Below are positions 1-8,046 of a stretch of 64,000 nt of DNA, in pieces. A program made the position numbers and the translations under genes. Within the stretch, counting starts at the first letter, position 1, and each line of letters begins with the position of its first letter. Origin of the DNA: Aestuariicoccus sp032586235. GTDB lineage: Bacteria; Pseudomonadota; Alphaproteobacteria; Rhodobacterales; Rhodobacteraceae. The stretch spans positions 1-64,000 of the forward strand of contig NZ_JAWHTD010000017.1 in assembly GCF_032586235.1 (NCBI RefSeq), written 5' to 3'. The notes under the pieces were generated by a model. The model was not told the DNA's origin. It saw only the letters and a list, made by a program, of their open reading frames with translations, and ran no database searches.

Positions 1-89
1 CTGCGCTCAGGCTGCGCGGTCCAGCCCTTTTGTGCCGTCCCCTTTGTCCCGGTCGGGACACTCTTCCCAACAATGAATGGAGACGCCTC

Positions 90-797
90 ATGGCACTCAT
101 GCTTCATGCCGGAGCGGAGCCGGTCGACTATACTGCTCTGCACCAGATGCCGACACCTTCGGCGACCGAGACCCATGTCCCGATCGCGCATAGCGCCGTT
201 GTCGACATGGTCCGGTACGCCCTTGGCTATTACGGCCACGATATCGTCGAGGAGGACTTCGGCGTCACGCCGGACGGGATGCGCTTCTTCGGGGTCCTGT
301 CGCTGCAAAGCCCCTATGGCGGCTACACTGACACGGTGGGCTTGCGGAACAGCCACGACAAGACGTTCCCGATCGGGATCAGTTTTGGCAGCCGGGTTTT
401 CGTCTGCGACAACCTCGCCTTCTCTGGCGACACGGTGATCCGCCGCAAGCACACGGTCCATGCCAAGCGGGATCTTCCGGGCATTGTGGCCGGCGTGGTC
501 GAGCCTCTGCAGGCGCAACGGGCATCGCAGCACGCGCAATTCTGCCGCTACCAGGCGACAGAACTCAGCCCCCAAGCGGCCGATCACCTGATCCTGGAGC
601 TCTATCGGAAGCGGATTTTCACGGTCACGAAGATCCCCGAGATTCTCGGTCATTTCGAGAACCCGCCTTTCGATTGGGGTGGCCGGTCCGCATGGCGGCT
701 CTTCAACGCCGTGACCTACGTGCTTGAGGGCCGCGTGGTCGAAAACCCGAAGGCGACGACGGAACTGCACAAGGCAATCGACGCCGTGGCGGCGTGA
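90..797 (+). CDS. DUF932-like plasmid/phage protein
   Basis: The 235-residue product resembles the DUF932 family of phage- and plasmid-encoded proteins, whose molecular role is not established. The supporting segment is the central stretch around residues 95-135, where the sequence reads RVFVCDNLAFSGD and is followed by RKHT and RDLP; DUF932 relatives in proteobacteria carry a similar block. I chose the ATG at 90 because GGAGA lies just upstream, although the frame is open from position 30. The gene stands alone and is followed by a hairpin terminator candidate. Its family suggests that this end of the window is mobile or plasmid accessory DNA. Function unknown. Confidence 0.7.
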   Translation: MALMLHAGAEPVDYTALHQMPTPSATETHVPIAHSAVVDMVRYALGYYGHDIVEEDFGVTPDGMRFFGVLSLQSPYGGYTDTVGLRNSHDKTFPIGISFGSRVFVCDNLAFSGDTVIRRKHTVHAKRDLPGIVAGVVEPLQAQRASQHAQFCRYQATELSPQAADHLILELYRKRIFTVTKIPEILGHFENPPFDWGGRSAWRLFNAVTYVLEGRVVENPKATTELHKAIDAVAA

Positions 798-862
798 TCG
801 CCGTTAATCCCGAAGAGACCTCCGGGCGCGGAGACCGGACTTCAGTTCTTTCTTGAAACACT

Positions 863-890
863 GGCTCGCCCGTTTCGGGCGGGCCATTTT
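863..890 (+). terminator. Hairpin terminator candidate after the DUF932-like gene
   Basis: The arms GGCTCGCCCG and CGGGCGGGCC flank a TTT loop, with one G-T wobble, and are followed by ATTTT. The hairpin lies 65 bases after the stop at 797, so it fits a terminator for that gene. Confidence 0.5.
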
Positions 891-973
891 CGTCGGGGTG
901 AGCGCGATGTGCCGCGAAGGGCCGGGTCTGGCATGATGGCGCGAAATTCGCGAAAATACCCCCACCAGGATTT

Positions 974-1094
974 GAAAACGGGTTTTGCCGGTCACGGGGC
1001 GTGGGGCCGCGAGAGAGGCGAAACGGGCTTTGCCCTTTCGCCCCCCGCCTCTCTCACGGACGCGGGTCCTGGCACCACGGCAAAACCCGTTTTC
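974..1094. repeat. Nested inverted repeat (long hairpin)
   Basis: The outer arms are perfect 17-mers, GAAAACGGGTTTTGCCG at 974-990 and its reverse complement at 1078-1094. Inside are perfect 10-base arms, GAGAGAGGCG at 1011-1020 and CGCCTCTCTC at 1046-1055. At the centre GCGAAACGGGC (1018-1028) nearly complements GCCCTTTCGC (1032-1041). The whole can fold as one rod of about 120 bases. It could be a structured RNA, a single-strand initiation or transfer site, or a recombination site; nothing visible decides between these. Confidence 0.6.
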
Positions 1095-1175
1095 AGGAAA
1101 TGCGATTGACGGGCGGTACGCGGAAACGGCCGCGTAAGGTATCCTGGGACCATTAGTCGATTAAGCCAAACCACC

Positions 1176-1526
1176 ATGTTTGAAGAGTTCATTTGCGACC
1201 TGAAGGTCGCTCGAAAACGCGCCGGCCTGACCCAGCACGATTGCGGCCACCTCGTCGGCGTCAGCCACCACGCGATCAGCCAGATCGAAAGGGGTCAACG
1301 GATGCCCACCATCCGCGAGCTCTGCGCCCTGTCGTTGATCTACGGACGCAGCTTCGAAACCCTCTATGCCGAGATCCTGAAAGAGGTCCGCAAAGACCTC
1401 CAGGAAAACCTGGCGACCATGCCGGCGGAGCCGAAAGAATGGCCGGCCATCGAACGGCGCCGGAAATCCCTCGACCGCCTCGCCCGACGATTACTCGAAG
1501 AAGATGACCATTATCATGTCAGTTAG
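1176..1526 (+). CDS. XRE-family HTH regulator
   Basis: This 116-residue protein is a likely DNA-binding repressor. Residues 8-62 form a Cro/C1-type helix-turn-helix: the stretch KRAGLTQHDCGHLVGVSH is followed by the recognition-helix signature ISQIERGQRMPT, typical of the XRE family. The C-terminal part is charged and probably helical. The last 23 bases overlap the start of the next gene, so the two are probably translationally coupled and work together. The Shine-Dalgarno before the ATG is weak. Autoregulation is usual for small XRE genes, but no operator was identified. Confidence 0.8.
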   Translation: MFEEFICDLKVARKRAGLTQHDCGHLVGVSHHAISQIERGQRMPTIRELCALSLIYGRSFETLYAEILKEVRKDLQENLATMPAEPKEWPAIERRRKSLDRLARRLLEEDDHYHVS

Positions 1527-2007
1527 AAACCAGCGGGCGCTGGCCGTCGCCGCCCGGACCGGACGGCTCGGTTGCGTGGTGGTCGATGACGGCGACCTGG
1601 TGATCTGGGATACATCGGAGAAAGGGGCCAGCTCGTCTGCCAAGGCCGCGGCCAAACTGCGCGATTGGATCAGGGAGTATCACCCCGACGTGCTTGTCAC
1701 CGAAAATCCCGATGCGGCGGGGCGCAAGCACGGGCAACAGATCAAGATCCTGAAAACCTTTGCCGCGATCGGGCAAGACCTGCCCCTAGTCAACCTCGTC
1801 GTGCGGAGGCGCCGCACGTTCCGGAATGCCTACGAAGAAGCCGAAAACCTCGCCAAGCAATTTCCCGACCTCGCGCTGATGGTTCCGAAAAAGCCGCCGA
1901 TCTGGGGAACTGAACCCTATAATCTCGTCCTTTTTGAAGCGCTCGTGCTGATGCGGGAAGCAGGGCTCCTCAAATCTTTCGTGGCGACGGCCAGTGGCTC
2001 GGAATAA
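1504..2007 (+). CDS. RNase H/RuvC-like fold protein, function unknown
   Basis: This 167-residue protein has the look of the RNase H/RuvC superfamily. It starts with two beta-strand-like segments, then a helix and DVLVTENPDA at about residues 60-69, where a RuvC-type acidic residue would sit at the end of a strand, and ends in a helix containing LFEALVLMREAG. The first-strand aspartate expected in an active Holliday-junction resolvase is not obvious, so catalysis is doubtful. The gene overlaps the XRE regulator by 23 bases. A later ATG at 1516 is an alternative start. The fold assignment is a motif-level guess. Confidence 0.5.
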   Translation: MTIIMSVRNQRALAVAARTGRLGCVVVDDGDLVIWDTSEKGASSSAKAAAKLRDWIREYHPDVLVTENPDAAGRKHGQQIKILKTFAAIGQDLPLVNLVVRRRRTFRNAYEEAENLAKQFPDLALMVPKKPPIWGTEPYNLVLFEALVLMREAGLLKSFVATASGSE

Positions 2008-2235
2008 CGGGACTTGCGTGCCTGAGCGGATCCAACGCTGCGGCAAACCAGGCCGTACCAAACGATCAATTTCCATGCTCCGGTACGCGCTCGGGGTGCC
2101 AATCTACCGCAAGACAAATCTCACCTACGTGAATTAGTTGCGCGCCAATTACACTTTCAATTGACAGGCTGTGATCTCGGGTTGCAGCTTGTTTCTATTG
2201 TGTTTAGTCCCGGCATCTGGTGGATCGGATCGAGG

Positions 2236-2556
2236 ATGAATCGATCTGGCTCAGAGTCGAAGATCGAGGCGCGAGCATTCAATGGCGCCGGCTATCGCCA
2301 GGAACCGCCGGTCTCGAAAAAGACGCCCCAGCTCGAACACGTCGTCGGTTCCACGGTCGAGTACAAAGGCAAGACCATCCGGGTTGTCGAGGCTGGCTAC
2401 GTTTTTGGAGGAACGGTCTATCCAACATTCGACGAAGCGAAAGCAAGGATCGACAAGTCAGTCGAATACATCTCTCCCACGAAGTCCAAGCCACCCTATG
2501 CCGAACAACTCGGGGTCAATCCGAACGCCGCCGCCGATTCATTGAAGCGTAGCTAA
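2236..2556 (+). CDS. Small hypothetical protein
   Basis: I do not recognise this protein. From the ATG at 2236 it has 106 residues and is hydrophilic, with a central KGKTIRVVEAGYVFGGTVYPTF stretch split by charged residues that looks like a small beta fold. The frame is open from 2161, but the extra N-terminal residues look like chance translation. There is no signal peptide or membrane segment. A GACCCCC/GGGGGTC hairpin follows 10 bases after the stop. The coding assignment is moderately supported by codon use; the function is unknown. Confidence 0.4.
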   Translation: MNRSGSESKIEARAFNGAGYRQEPPVSKKTPQLEHVVGSTVEYKGKTIRVVEAGYVFGGTVYPTFDEAKARIDKSVEYISPTKSKPPYAEQLGVNPNAAADSLKRS

Positions 2557-2566
2557 CCTCCATAGC

Positions 2567-2589
2567 GACCCCCAACCTCTATGGGGGTC
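2567..2589 (+). terminator. Hairpin after small hypothetical gene
   Basis: GACCCCC at 2567-2573 and GGGGGTC at 2583-2589 are perfect 7-base arms around a 9-base loop. There is no T tract, so this is only a possible terminator for the gene ending at 2556. Confidence 0.35.
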
Positions 2590-2763
2590 CAGTATGGGGA
2601 ACCATCGCGGAACATATCGGCACATGCCGCAACAAAAATGACCCGATCACCACCATGACTTTATCTGCTTTCGCATCTAAACCCACCGCGCCCACCCTCT
2701 GTCTTTTCGGCGGCTGAAGCGGTGTGGGTGTCGATCAGTCATGACACGGTGCGGCGGGGCCTC

Positions 2764-2965
2764 CTATTCAAGACCATGTACTACGAGGTGACCCTCTCGG
2801 TAGCCCTGACCCATGAGGAAAACAGCCTCCACCATCTGCCGCTTGCGCCATTTGGCGACGGTTTTGACGTTGATGCCAAGCTCCCGGCTCAGTTCCGCGT
2901 TCGAAGCTTGCGATCGCTGTATTGCTGCTCGGATGGCGTGCGCAGCCGTGGCGTATCTGTCCCAT
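2764..2965 (-). pseudogene. Frameshifted IS481-like transposase N-terminus
   Basis: This is a remnant of an insertion-sequence transposase. In one frame, from the ATG at 2965, the sequence starts MGQIRHG, the usual opening of this family. It then has to move to another minus-strand frame to read HAIRAAIQRSQASNAELS and GINVKTVAKWRKRQ, which is the helix-turn-helix part. The reading then drifts again and ends at 2764, with no DDE catalytic domain. The element therefore has at least one frameshift and is truncated. It marks past insertion activity in this patch. The family label IS481-like comes from the N-terminal motif only. Confidence 0.65.
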
Positions 2966-3326
2966 AAGGCGTCCTTCCATTCCAACGAATGGATCGCACC
3001 ATCAAACCCTGGGATCAAACACCTAGGGAATCCATGTAAAAGCATGGGGATACACCTTGGGGCCGTCAACGCGTTGCGGAACAATTCTGCCCATCTTTCC
3101 CGGGGCGTATAACCGACGCGACGGCTCGGCATGCATGGATTGGGCACATGTGAACGGCCGCTACGAGATCAAGACATCCGCAAGGCCCGGAAAGCAGCGT
3201 GAGAAAAGGTGTTACCTCGGGCACGTGTTCGAGCACTCGAAGACAAATCGCCGCTCGCCGCATTCAATCCCATGACCATCTCCCTTCACCCATCGCCGTG
3301 GCGCACGGGCCTGCGAGGGGGCGAAC

Positions 3327-3640
3327 GTGGTGCGCCGCGGCCAGGGCCGGGAGGGCGGCCTAAGCCATCGGGACCTAGCCGGCCGGCATCTCGACAAACT
3401 GCCGGAACTCGACGGATCACTGCTGGAAATGTCGGTGATCGAGACCACCCTTGCGCGCCACGACATCGCTCGAAAGCTGTTCAACGCCTCCGCCATCGGG
3501 GCCGGGCCGCTTTTCGCCGAAAGGCCGGGCCGCCGGGTCGACGCCCGATCCGGCAATCTGTGCCGAGGCGCAGGCGCGGCTGGCGGAGATCTTGGCGATC
3601 CGCGTCCCGATCGCCGAACCGACGCACCTGTGCGCTGACC
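3327..3640 (+). pseudogene. Probable degraded coding sequence
   Basis: A stretch in one frame reads like real protein (LLEMSVIETTLARHDIARKL, then FNASAIGAGPLFAE). It continues only after a frame change at about 3525-3540, as DPAICAEAQARLAEILAIRV and PIAEPTHLCADRIG. That pattern suggests a decayed gene with a frameshift. I do not recognise the family and see no intact start. The region from the transposase remnant (2965) to the asparagine-synthetase-like gene (3716) contains no other convincing gene. Confidence 0.35.
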
Positions 3641-3715
3641 GGATAGGCTTGCATTTAGACCGCGATCTTTCAATAAGCGCCAGAACTCTACCTAACCGCG
3701 GAAAAGGAGATCCCG

Positions 3716-5203
3716 ATGCAAATGGACAGGATCACCGATTTCTACGAAAAGACCGGACGCCTCTTTCAGGGCGGGTTCCTGATCCTGCGCAAGGACGAGG
3801 TGACGGGCAGTGGCGGACGGTTTCTGTCGCTGATTCACCAGCGGTTCGAAAAGGTTCATGTGGGTGATTTCGTAGCTCTTATCGCCCCCGGGACCACGTG
3901 GTTCACCCTGCAAAGCGATGATGTCACCTTTCTGGTCATCGGCGATGTCTTCGACAACGACGGGGACGCGGTCGAGGACCGGCTGCGCGCGCTGACCAAG
4001 GGCGACCTGATCGCCAACCTCGGCAATACCGACCTGGGCGGACGTCATGCCATCGTGGCCATCACCGAGGGCGATCTTCTGGTCGCCAACGATCCCTTCG
4101 GATCGCGCTCGGTGCATTACTGCACCGGCACGCGCGTGGCCGTTGCCTCGCACGCGGCGCTGCTGGCGCATCAGTTCGGCATGCCGCGCGACAAGGCCAC
4201 CACCGCCTTTGTGAACGCGCCGCAATATCTGGACCGGATCGTGTGCTATCTGCCGGGCCATCGTACCGTCTATCGCAACATTCGGCGGCTGCCTCCCAAC
4301 CATGTCTACAGCGCGCGCTTCGGCGGTATTGCGCGGTTCTGGCCGCACAAACCCTGCGAGGAAACGACCCGCGAACAGCTGTTCGATCGGTTTGACGCTG
4401 CGCTGAACGCGCTGCGCACCTTCGTTGTCGCACGCTACACGCCGGTGATCTCGATCACCGGCGGCGTCGACACCCGGTCGGTCCTGACCGCGTTCCACAA
4501 CACCGGCACCCCCTTCACCGGCGTGACATGGCGCGATCTAAACTACACCCGCCAGGAGGCGGAGGTCGTCAGCACCATCGCCGAAAAGACCGGCTGCGCG
4601 CATCTCTACATCAGCCAGACCCGCACCGACGGCGACCTTCTGGACATCTGCGCCGCCTACAATGCGGGCGATATCTTCCGCGCGGCCCCGCGGGGGGTTC
4701 TGATGGACAAGGTGCGCGCCGAGATCGCCAACCGGCCCGACGCGAAAGAGGTGCTGCCGCCGGCCTTCCTGATTGGCTATGGCGGCGAAATCGTGCGCGG
4801 CTTCTACCGCAAGGGCAAACGCGGCCCCGAACACGGCTTCAACGTGCAAACGATGATCGATCTTTACGGCGTGGCCTCGCGCAAACACGGCACCGACAAA
4901 GCCTATTCCGCCTATGCAGCCGCGGCCTTCCGTGAGTTCTACCAGGCCGCACGGTTCGATCCGCGTTCTCTGAAGGGGTTCGATCCGAACGATGTGTTCT
5001 ACTGGGAACACCGCATGGCCATGTGGGCGACCCCCACCATGGAGACGATCGACCTCGCCATGCCTTGCCTGGTGGGGCTGAACAGCCGGAAACTCTATGA
5101 AACCGCGATCGGCCTGCCGGTGGAGCAACGGATGTCGAAAGAGATCATCCTGTCGTATATTCGCTCGCGCAGCCCCGAGCTCGGAGCCATCCAGGTCATC
5201 TGA
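3716..5203 (+). CDS. Asparagine-synthetase-like protein
   Basis: This 495-residue protein resembles class II asparagine synthetases: an N-terminal glutaminase-like half (GDLLVANDPFGSRSVHY around residues 120-136) followed by a synthetase half. Two features argue against ordinary asparagine synthesis. The N-terminus is MQMDR, so the catalytic Cys2 is missing, and the ATP-pyrophosphatase loop reads SITGGVDTRS instead of the usual SGGLDSS form. It may be an amide-forming enzyme that uses ammonia and modifies a surface polysaccharide or peptide, or it may be inactive. The start is well supported by AAGGAG a few bases upstream. It converges on the glycosyltransferase pair that ends at 5278. Confidence 0.65.
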   Translation: MQMDRITDFYEKTGRLFQGGFLILRKDEVTGSGGRFLSLIHQRFEKVHVGDFVALIAPGTTWFTLQSDDVTFLVIGDVFDNDGDAVEDRLRALTKGDLIANLGNTDLGGRHAIVAITEGDLLVANDPFGSRSVHYCTGTRVAVASHAALLAHQFGMPRDKATTAFVNAPQYLDRIVCYLPGHRTVYRNIRRLPPNHVYSARFGGIARFWPHKPCEETTREQLFDRFDAALNALRTFVVARYTPVISITGGVDTRSVLTAFHNTGTPFTGVTWRDLNYTRQEAEVVSTIAEKTGCAHLYISQTRTDGDLLDICAAYNAGDIFRAAPRGVLMDKVRAEIANRPDAKEVLPPAFLIGYGGEIVRGFYRKGKRGPEHGFNVQTMIDLYGVASRKHGTDKAYSAYAAAAFREFYQAARFDPRSLKGFDPNDVFYWEHRMAMWATPTMETIDLAMPCLVGLNSRKLYETAIGLPVEQRMSKEIILSYIRSRSPELGAIQVI

Positions 5204-5277
5204 CCGGCCGTTTCAGCCGCGATGGGACACGCCCGGCCGTTCCGGGGTCTACCCCCCATATCCGGGCCATCCTCTCA

Positions 5278-7968
5278 TCACTCAGGGTCCGGACCCCGGA
5301 ACATGTCGAGCCCGGCCGCCTGCAGCCGGGCGCAATAGCCGTAATGGCCGAAATCGCTGGCCACGAAAGCCCGCGCCCGGGTAATCAGCGCATTGCGCGC
5401 CGCCGCGTCTTGCGCCAGCAAGGCCATCCGTCCGGACACTTCTTCGGGCGCGGCGACATAAAGCGCGGCATCGCCGAACAACGGGCGGTAGGCCTCGGGC
5501 AGGATCACCGGCACCCCGGCGGCCATCGCCTCCAGCACCGGACGGCGGACGGGATCGGGGCGATCGTCGGCATCGATGTGCACGAAAGCGTCGAGCCGCG
5601 CCAGAAATGCCGCCGCGCTCATCGCGCCCTCGCCATGCACCGTCCAGCTTGCGGGCAGCGCGCCCAGCATCTCGGCCGGGGTTTCGGCCGCGCCCAGCAC
5701 CTCGATACGCAGCGATCTGTCCGCGGGATAGGCAGCCAGCAGCGCCCGGGCCCCGGCGGGCCAGCGGCCCGGCCCGTCCGGCGTATGCCGCCCGATGACC
5801 AGAGGCGCGCGCCCCGGCGCGCCAAAGGGCGGGGCCGGGCGGTCCTGGGCCGCAACAGGGTCGATTTTCATGGGCCAGTCCGCGCCAGAAAGGCGCGCGG
5901 GCTCCAGCGGCCAGCCCGCCGCCAGCGCCCCGCGCGCCAGAGCGTGAGCGGGATACCAGGTGGCGGGCCGGCCGAATTGGCGCTGCAGATGATCGTCCAC
6001 CCGGCGAATGTCGTCTGGCGCGCGGTCGGCGATGACCGCCAACCGGTCGGGCGCGATGGAGGGCAAGTAGCGCTGCGGCTCTTCGGCCACGCGTGCGTCG
6101 CGCAGCACAAGCAGATCGCAGGCCGCCTCTTCGCCGAAGCCCAGGATCTGCACGCCCGGGTCGGTCAGCGCCTGGCGCATCGCGCCGGTCATCGCCAGCC
6201 GGTCGCGCCCGGGATGGCCCAGATCGTAGCGCCGCATCTCGATCAGCCCCACCCGCAGCCCCGCCGCGCGCAGCGCCGCGATATCCGCCAGGCACGAGTC
6301 CAGCGCCTCGTCCCGCAGCCGGAAATCGCCGGCGAAGATCACCGGGGAATGGCCGAAGTCGCGCGCCAGCTTCTTGCGCTCGGGGCGCATGATCACGGGC
6401 ACCGGAAAGGGTCTGTGGGCCGGATCAGAGCCGTATTTCAGCGTCCCGCCCTCCGCGCGGTGATGGCGCTGCGCCTCGAGATATTCCTTGCGCACGCCGA
6501 ACATGAAGCCGCTGATCCCCAGCGCCTTGTTGGCGATGATCGAACTGGCAGAATCGCGCTGGAACGACAGCGGGCCGGTCTGCATCTCGGTCACCGCCGG
6601 CTGGCCGTGCTTGCGGCGGATGCGGCGGATCAGCTCGTTGTCGGCGGAAAAGCGCACCGTGTCCCAATAGCCGAAATCGCGCCGCACCGCGTCGCGGCGG
6701 AACATGAACGACGAGGTGTTGCCAATGAGGAACTGCCCGCGCGCGGTCCAGCGGGTGAAGTCCAGATCCGAGCTCGCCCGCGCCTGGTCCGAGGTGCAGC
6801 CGATCACATCCGGGTTGTCCTCCAGATGCCGCACCTGGGTCTCGATCTTGACCGGATGCGACCAGTCGTCGGCGTCGTGCAGGGTGACATAGACGCCCTG
6901 CGCCTCGTCCAGCCCGCGGTTGCGCGCCACATAGGCGCCGCCGTTCCGCTCCATCCGGATCAGCCGGATGCGGGGATCGCGCGCGGCGTGGTCCTCGGTG
7001 ACGCGGGCGGTGGCGCCGCCGTCGGGGCTGCAATCGTCCAGCACCAGGATTTCCAGGTTGCGCCAGCTCTGCTCGCTGAGCGAGCGCAGCGCGGTGGGCA
7101 GGGTGTCGGCGGCGTCATAGGCCGCCACCAGAACGCTGACCAGCGGGCCCTCGGCGACCGGCGCGGGCGCGGTTTCGGCCGCCAGCCGGTCGTAGGGCGC
7201 GCGCCCGTCCCCGCCGGGCAGGAGCGTCACCGGCGGAATGCCGAACCGCCCCAGCACCCGGTTGATCAGCGCCACCCGCGCCCCCGGCGCGGTTTCGAAA
7301 TTGACCCGCGCCAGCAGCACGTCGGCATCCGCCTCGCCCGCCGCGGCGGCGCGGTCCCAGGCGGCAAGACCCGCCTCGCGCTGGCCCAGGAAGTGATGGC
7401 AGAGCAGCTCGAGCGTCGCCAGCCGGCAGCGGAACTCGACGTCGTGGGCATGGGGGCGCGCGGTCCCGAGCCAGCCGAGCGCGCGGCGATAGCCCTCCTC
7501 GGTGCCCTCGCGCATGTGCCACATCGCCAGCTCGCGCGCGGCCTGGGCGCGCACCTGCGGCGCCGCGTCGCCCTGCACCACCTCGGCCAGTTCGGCCAGC
7601 GGGCGCTCGGTAAAGCCCAGGCTGAGCAGCTTGTAGCGCAGCAGGTCGACTGCCTGCCGCCCCGCGCCGGCCTCGGACGGGCCCTGGCAGGGGTAGCCCT
7701 TGAAGCGCCCGTGCAGCGCGTAATGCAGCAGCGGGTTGACGCCATGCGCGGCCAGCAGCGGATGCTGCGCAAGATAGAAGGCGGTGTCGAAATCCTTGCC
7801 CGGGTCGCGGCCCAGGGCGGCGCCGTATTTCAGGTAATGCTCGGCCGGATCCATGCCCAGCCGGTCCACATCCGCATAGCGCGCGCGGTACCAGGCGCCG
7901 TGGACATGCCCGGTCTTGCGGATCAGCCGCGCCTGTTCGGAGAGCGATCGGGGCAGGACGGGGGACAT
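5278..7968 (-). CDS. Two-domain glycosyltransferase (GT2 plus GT-B-like)
   Basis: This protein of about 896 residues probably builds a surface polysaccharide. The N-terminus carries a motif found before many rhodobacterial glycosyltransferases (WYRARYADVDRLGMDP and HYALHGRF). In the middle is a GT2 domain with PLVSVLVAAYDAADTL, the nucleotide-binding acidic pair in LHDADDW, and VARNRGLDEA. The C-terminal third looks like a GT-B donor-binding half (RRPVLEAMAAGVPVILPEAY). I prefer the ATG at 7968; the frame is open to a TTG at 8013. It lies 78 bases downstream of the next glycosyltransferase on the same strand and is probably cotranscribed with it. Confidence 0.8.
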   Translation of the reverse strand: MSPVLPRSLSEQARLIRKTGHVHGAWYRARYADVDRLGMDPAEHYLKYGAALGRDPGKDFDTAFYLAQHPLLAAHGVNPLLHYALHGRFKGYPCQGPSEAGAGRQAVDLLRYKLLSLGFTERPLAELAEVVQGDAAPQVRAQAARELAMWHMREGTEEGYRRALGWLGTARPHAHDVEFRCRLATLELLCHHFLGQREAGLAAWDRAAAAGEADADVLLARVNFETAPGARVALINRVLGRFGIPPVTLLPGGDGRAPYDRLAAETAPAPVAEGPLVSVLVAAYDAADTLPTALRSLSEQSWRNLEILVLDDCSPDGGATARVTEDHAARDPRIRLIRMERNGGAYVARNRGLDEAQGVYVTLHDADDWSHPVKIETQVRHLEDNPDVIGCTSDQARASSDLDFTRWTARGQFLIGNTSSFMFRRDAVRRDFGYWDTVRFSADNELIRRIRRKHGQPAVTEMQTGPLSFQRDSASSIIANKALGISGFMFGVRKEYLEAQRHHRAEGGTLKYGSDPAHRPFPVPVIMRPERKKLARDFGHSPVIFAGDFRLRDEALDSCLADIAALRAAGLRVGLIEMRRYDLGHPGRDRLAMTGAMRQALTDPGVQILGFGEEAACDLLVLRDARVAEEPQRYLPSIAPDRLAVIADRAPDDIRRVDDHLQRQFGRPATWYPAHALARGALAAGWPLEPARLSGADWPMKIDPVAAQDRPAPPFGAPGRAPLVIGRHTPDGPGRWPAGARALLAAYPADRSLRIEVLGAAETPAEMLGALPASWTVHGEGAMSAAAFLARLDAFVHIDADDRPDPVRRPVLEAMAAGVPVILPEAYRPLFGDAALYVAAPEEVSGRMALLAQDAAARNALITRARAFVASDFGHYGYCARLQAAGLDMFRGPDPE

Positions 7969-8046
7969 CGGGGCGGGCAACTCCGGTTCTGGCTCAGTTG
8001 CCGCAGGCGGCAACGGCCCTGTCTATCGGAAGGCGGCGGCGCATTG

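Larger units (their letters stand above)
798..1175. other. Non-coding stretch with terminator and nested inverted repeat
   Basis: This 378-base stretch lies between the DUF932-like gene and the XRE regulator. It contains the terminator candidate at 863-890 and the large nested inverted repeat at 974-1094. The short reading frames in it look like random frames across the inverted repeat, and I see no convincing gene. Confidence 0.6.

Noticed and set aside
804..1192. Short frames on both strands in the region of the inverted repeat
   Set aside because: They are mirror frames of the inverted repeat with no ribosome-binding sites or protein-like sequence.
3212..3673. A 153-codon minus-strand frame
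   Set aside because: It is Arg/Ser/Pro-rich without domain features and opposes a stretch where the plus strand shows better protein-like segments.
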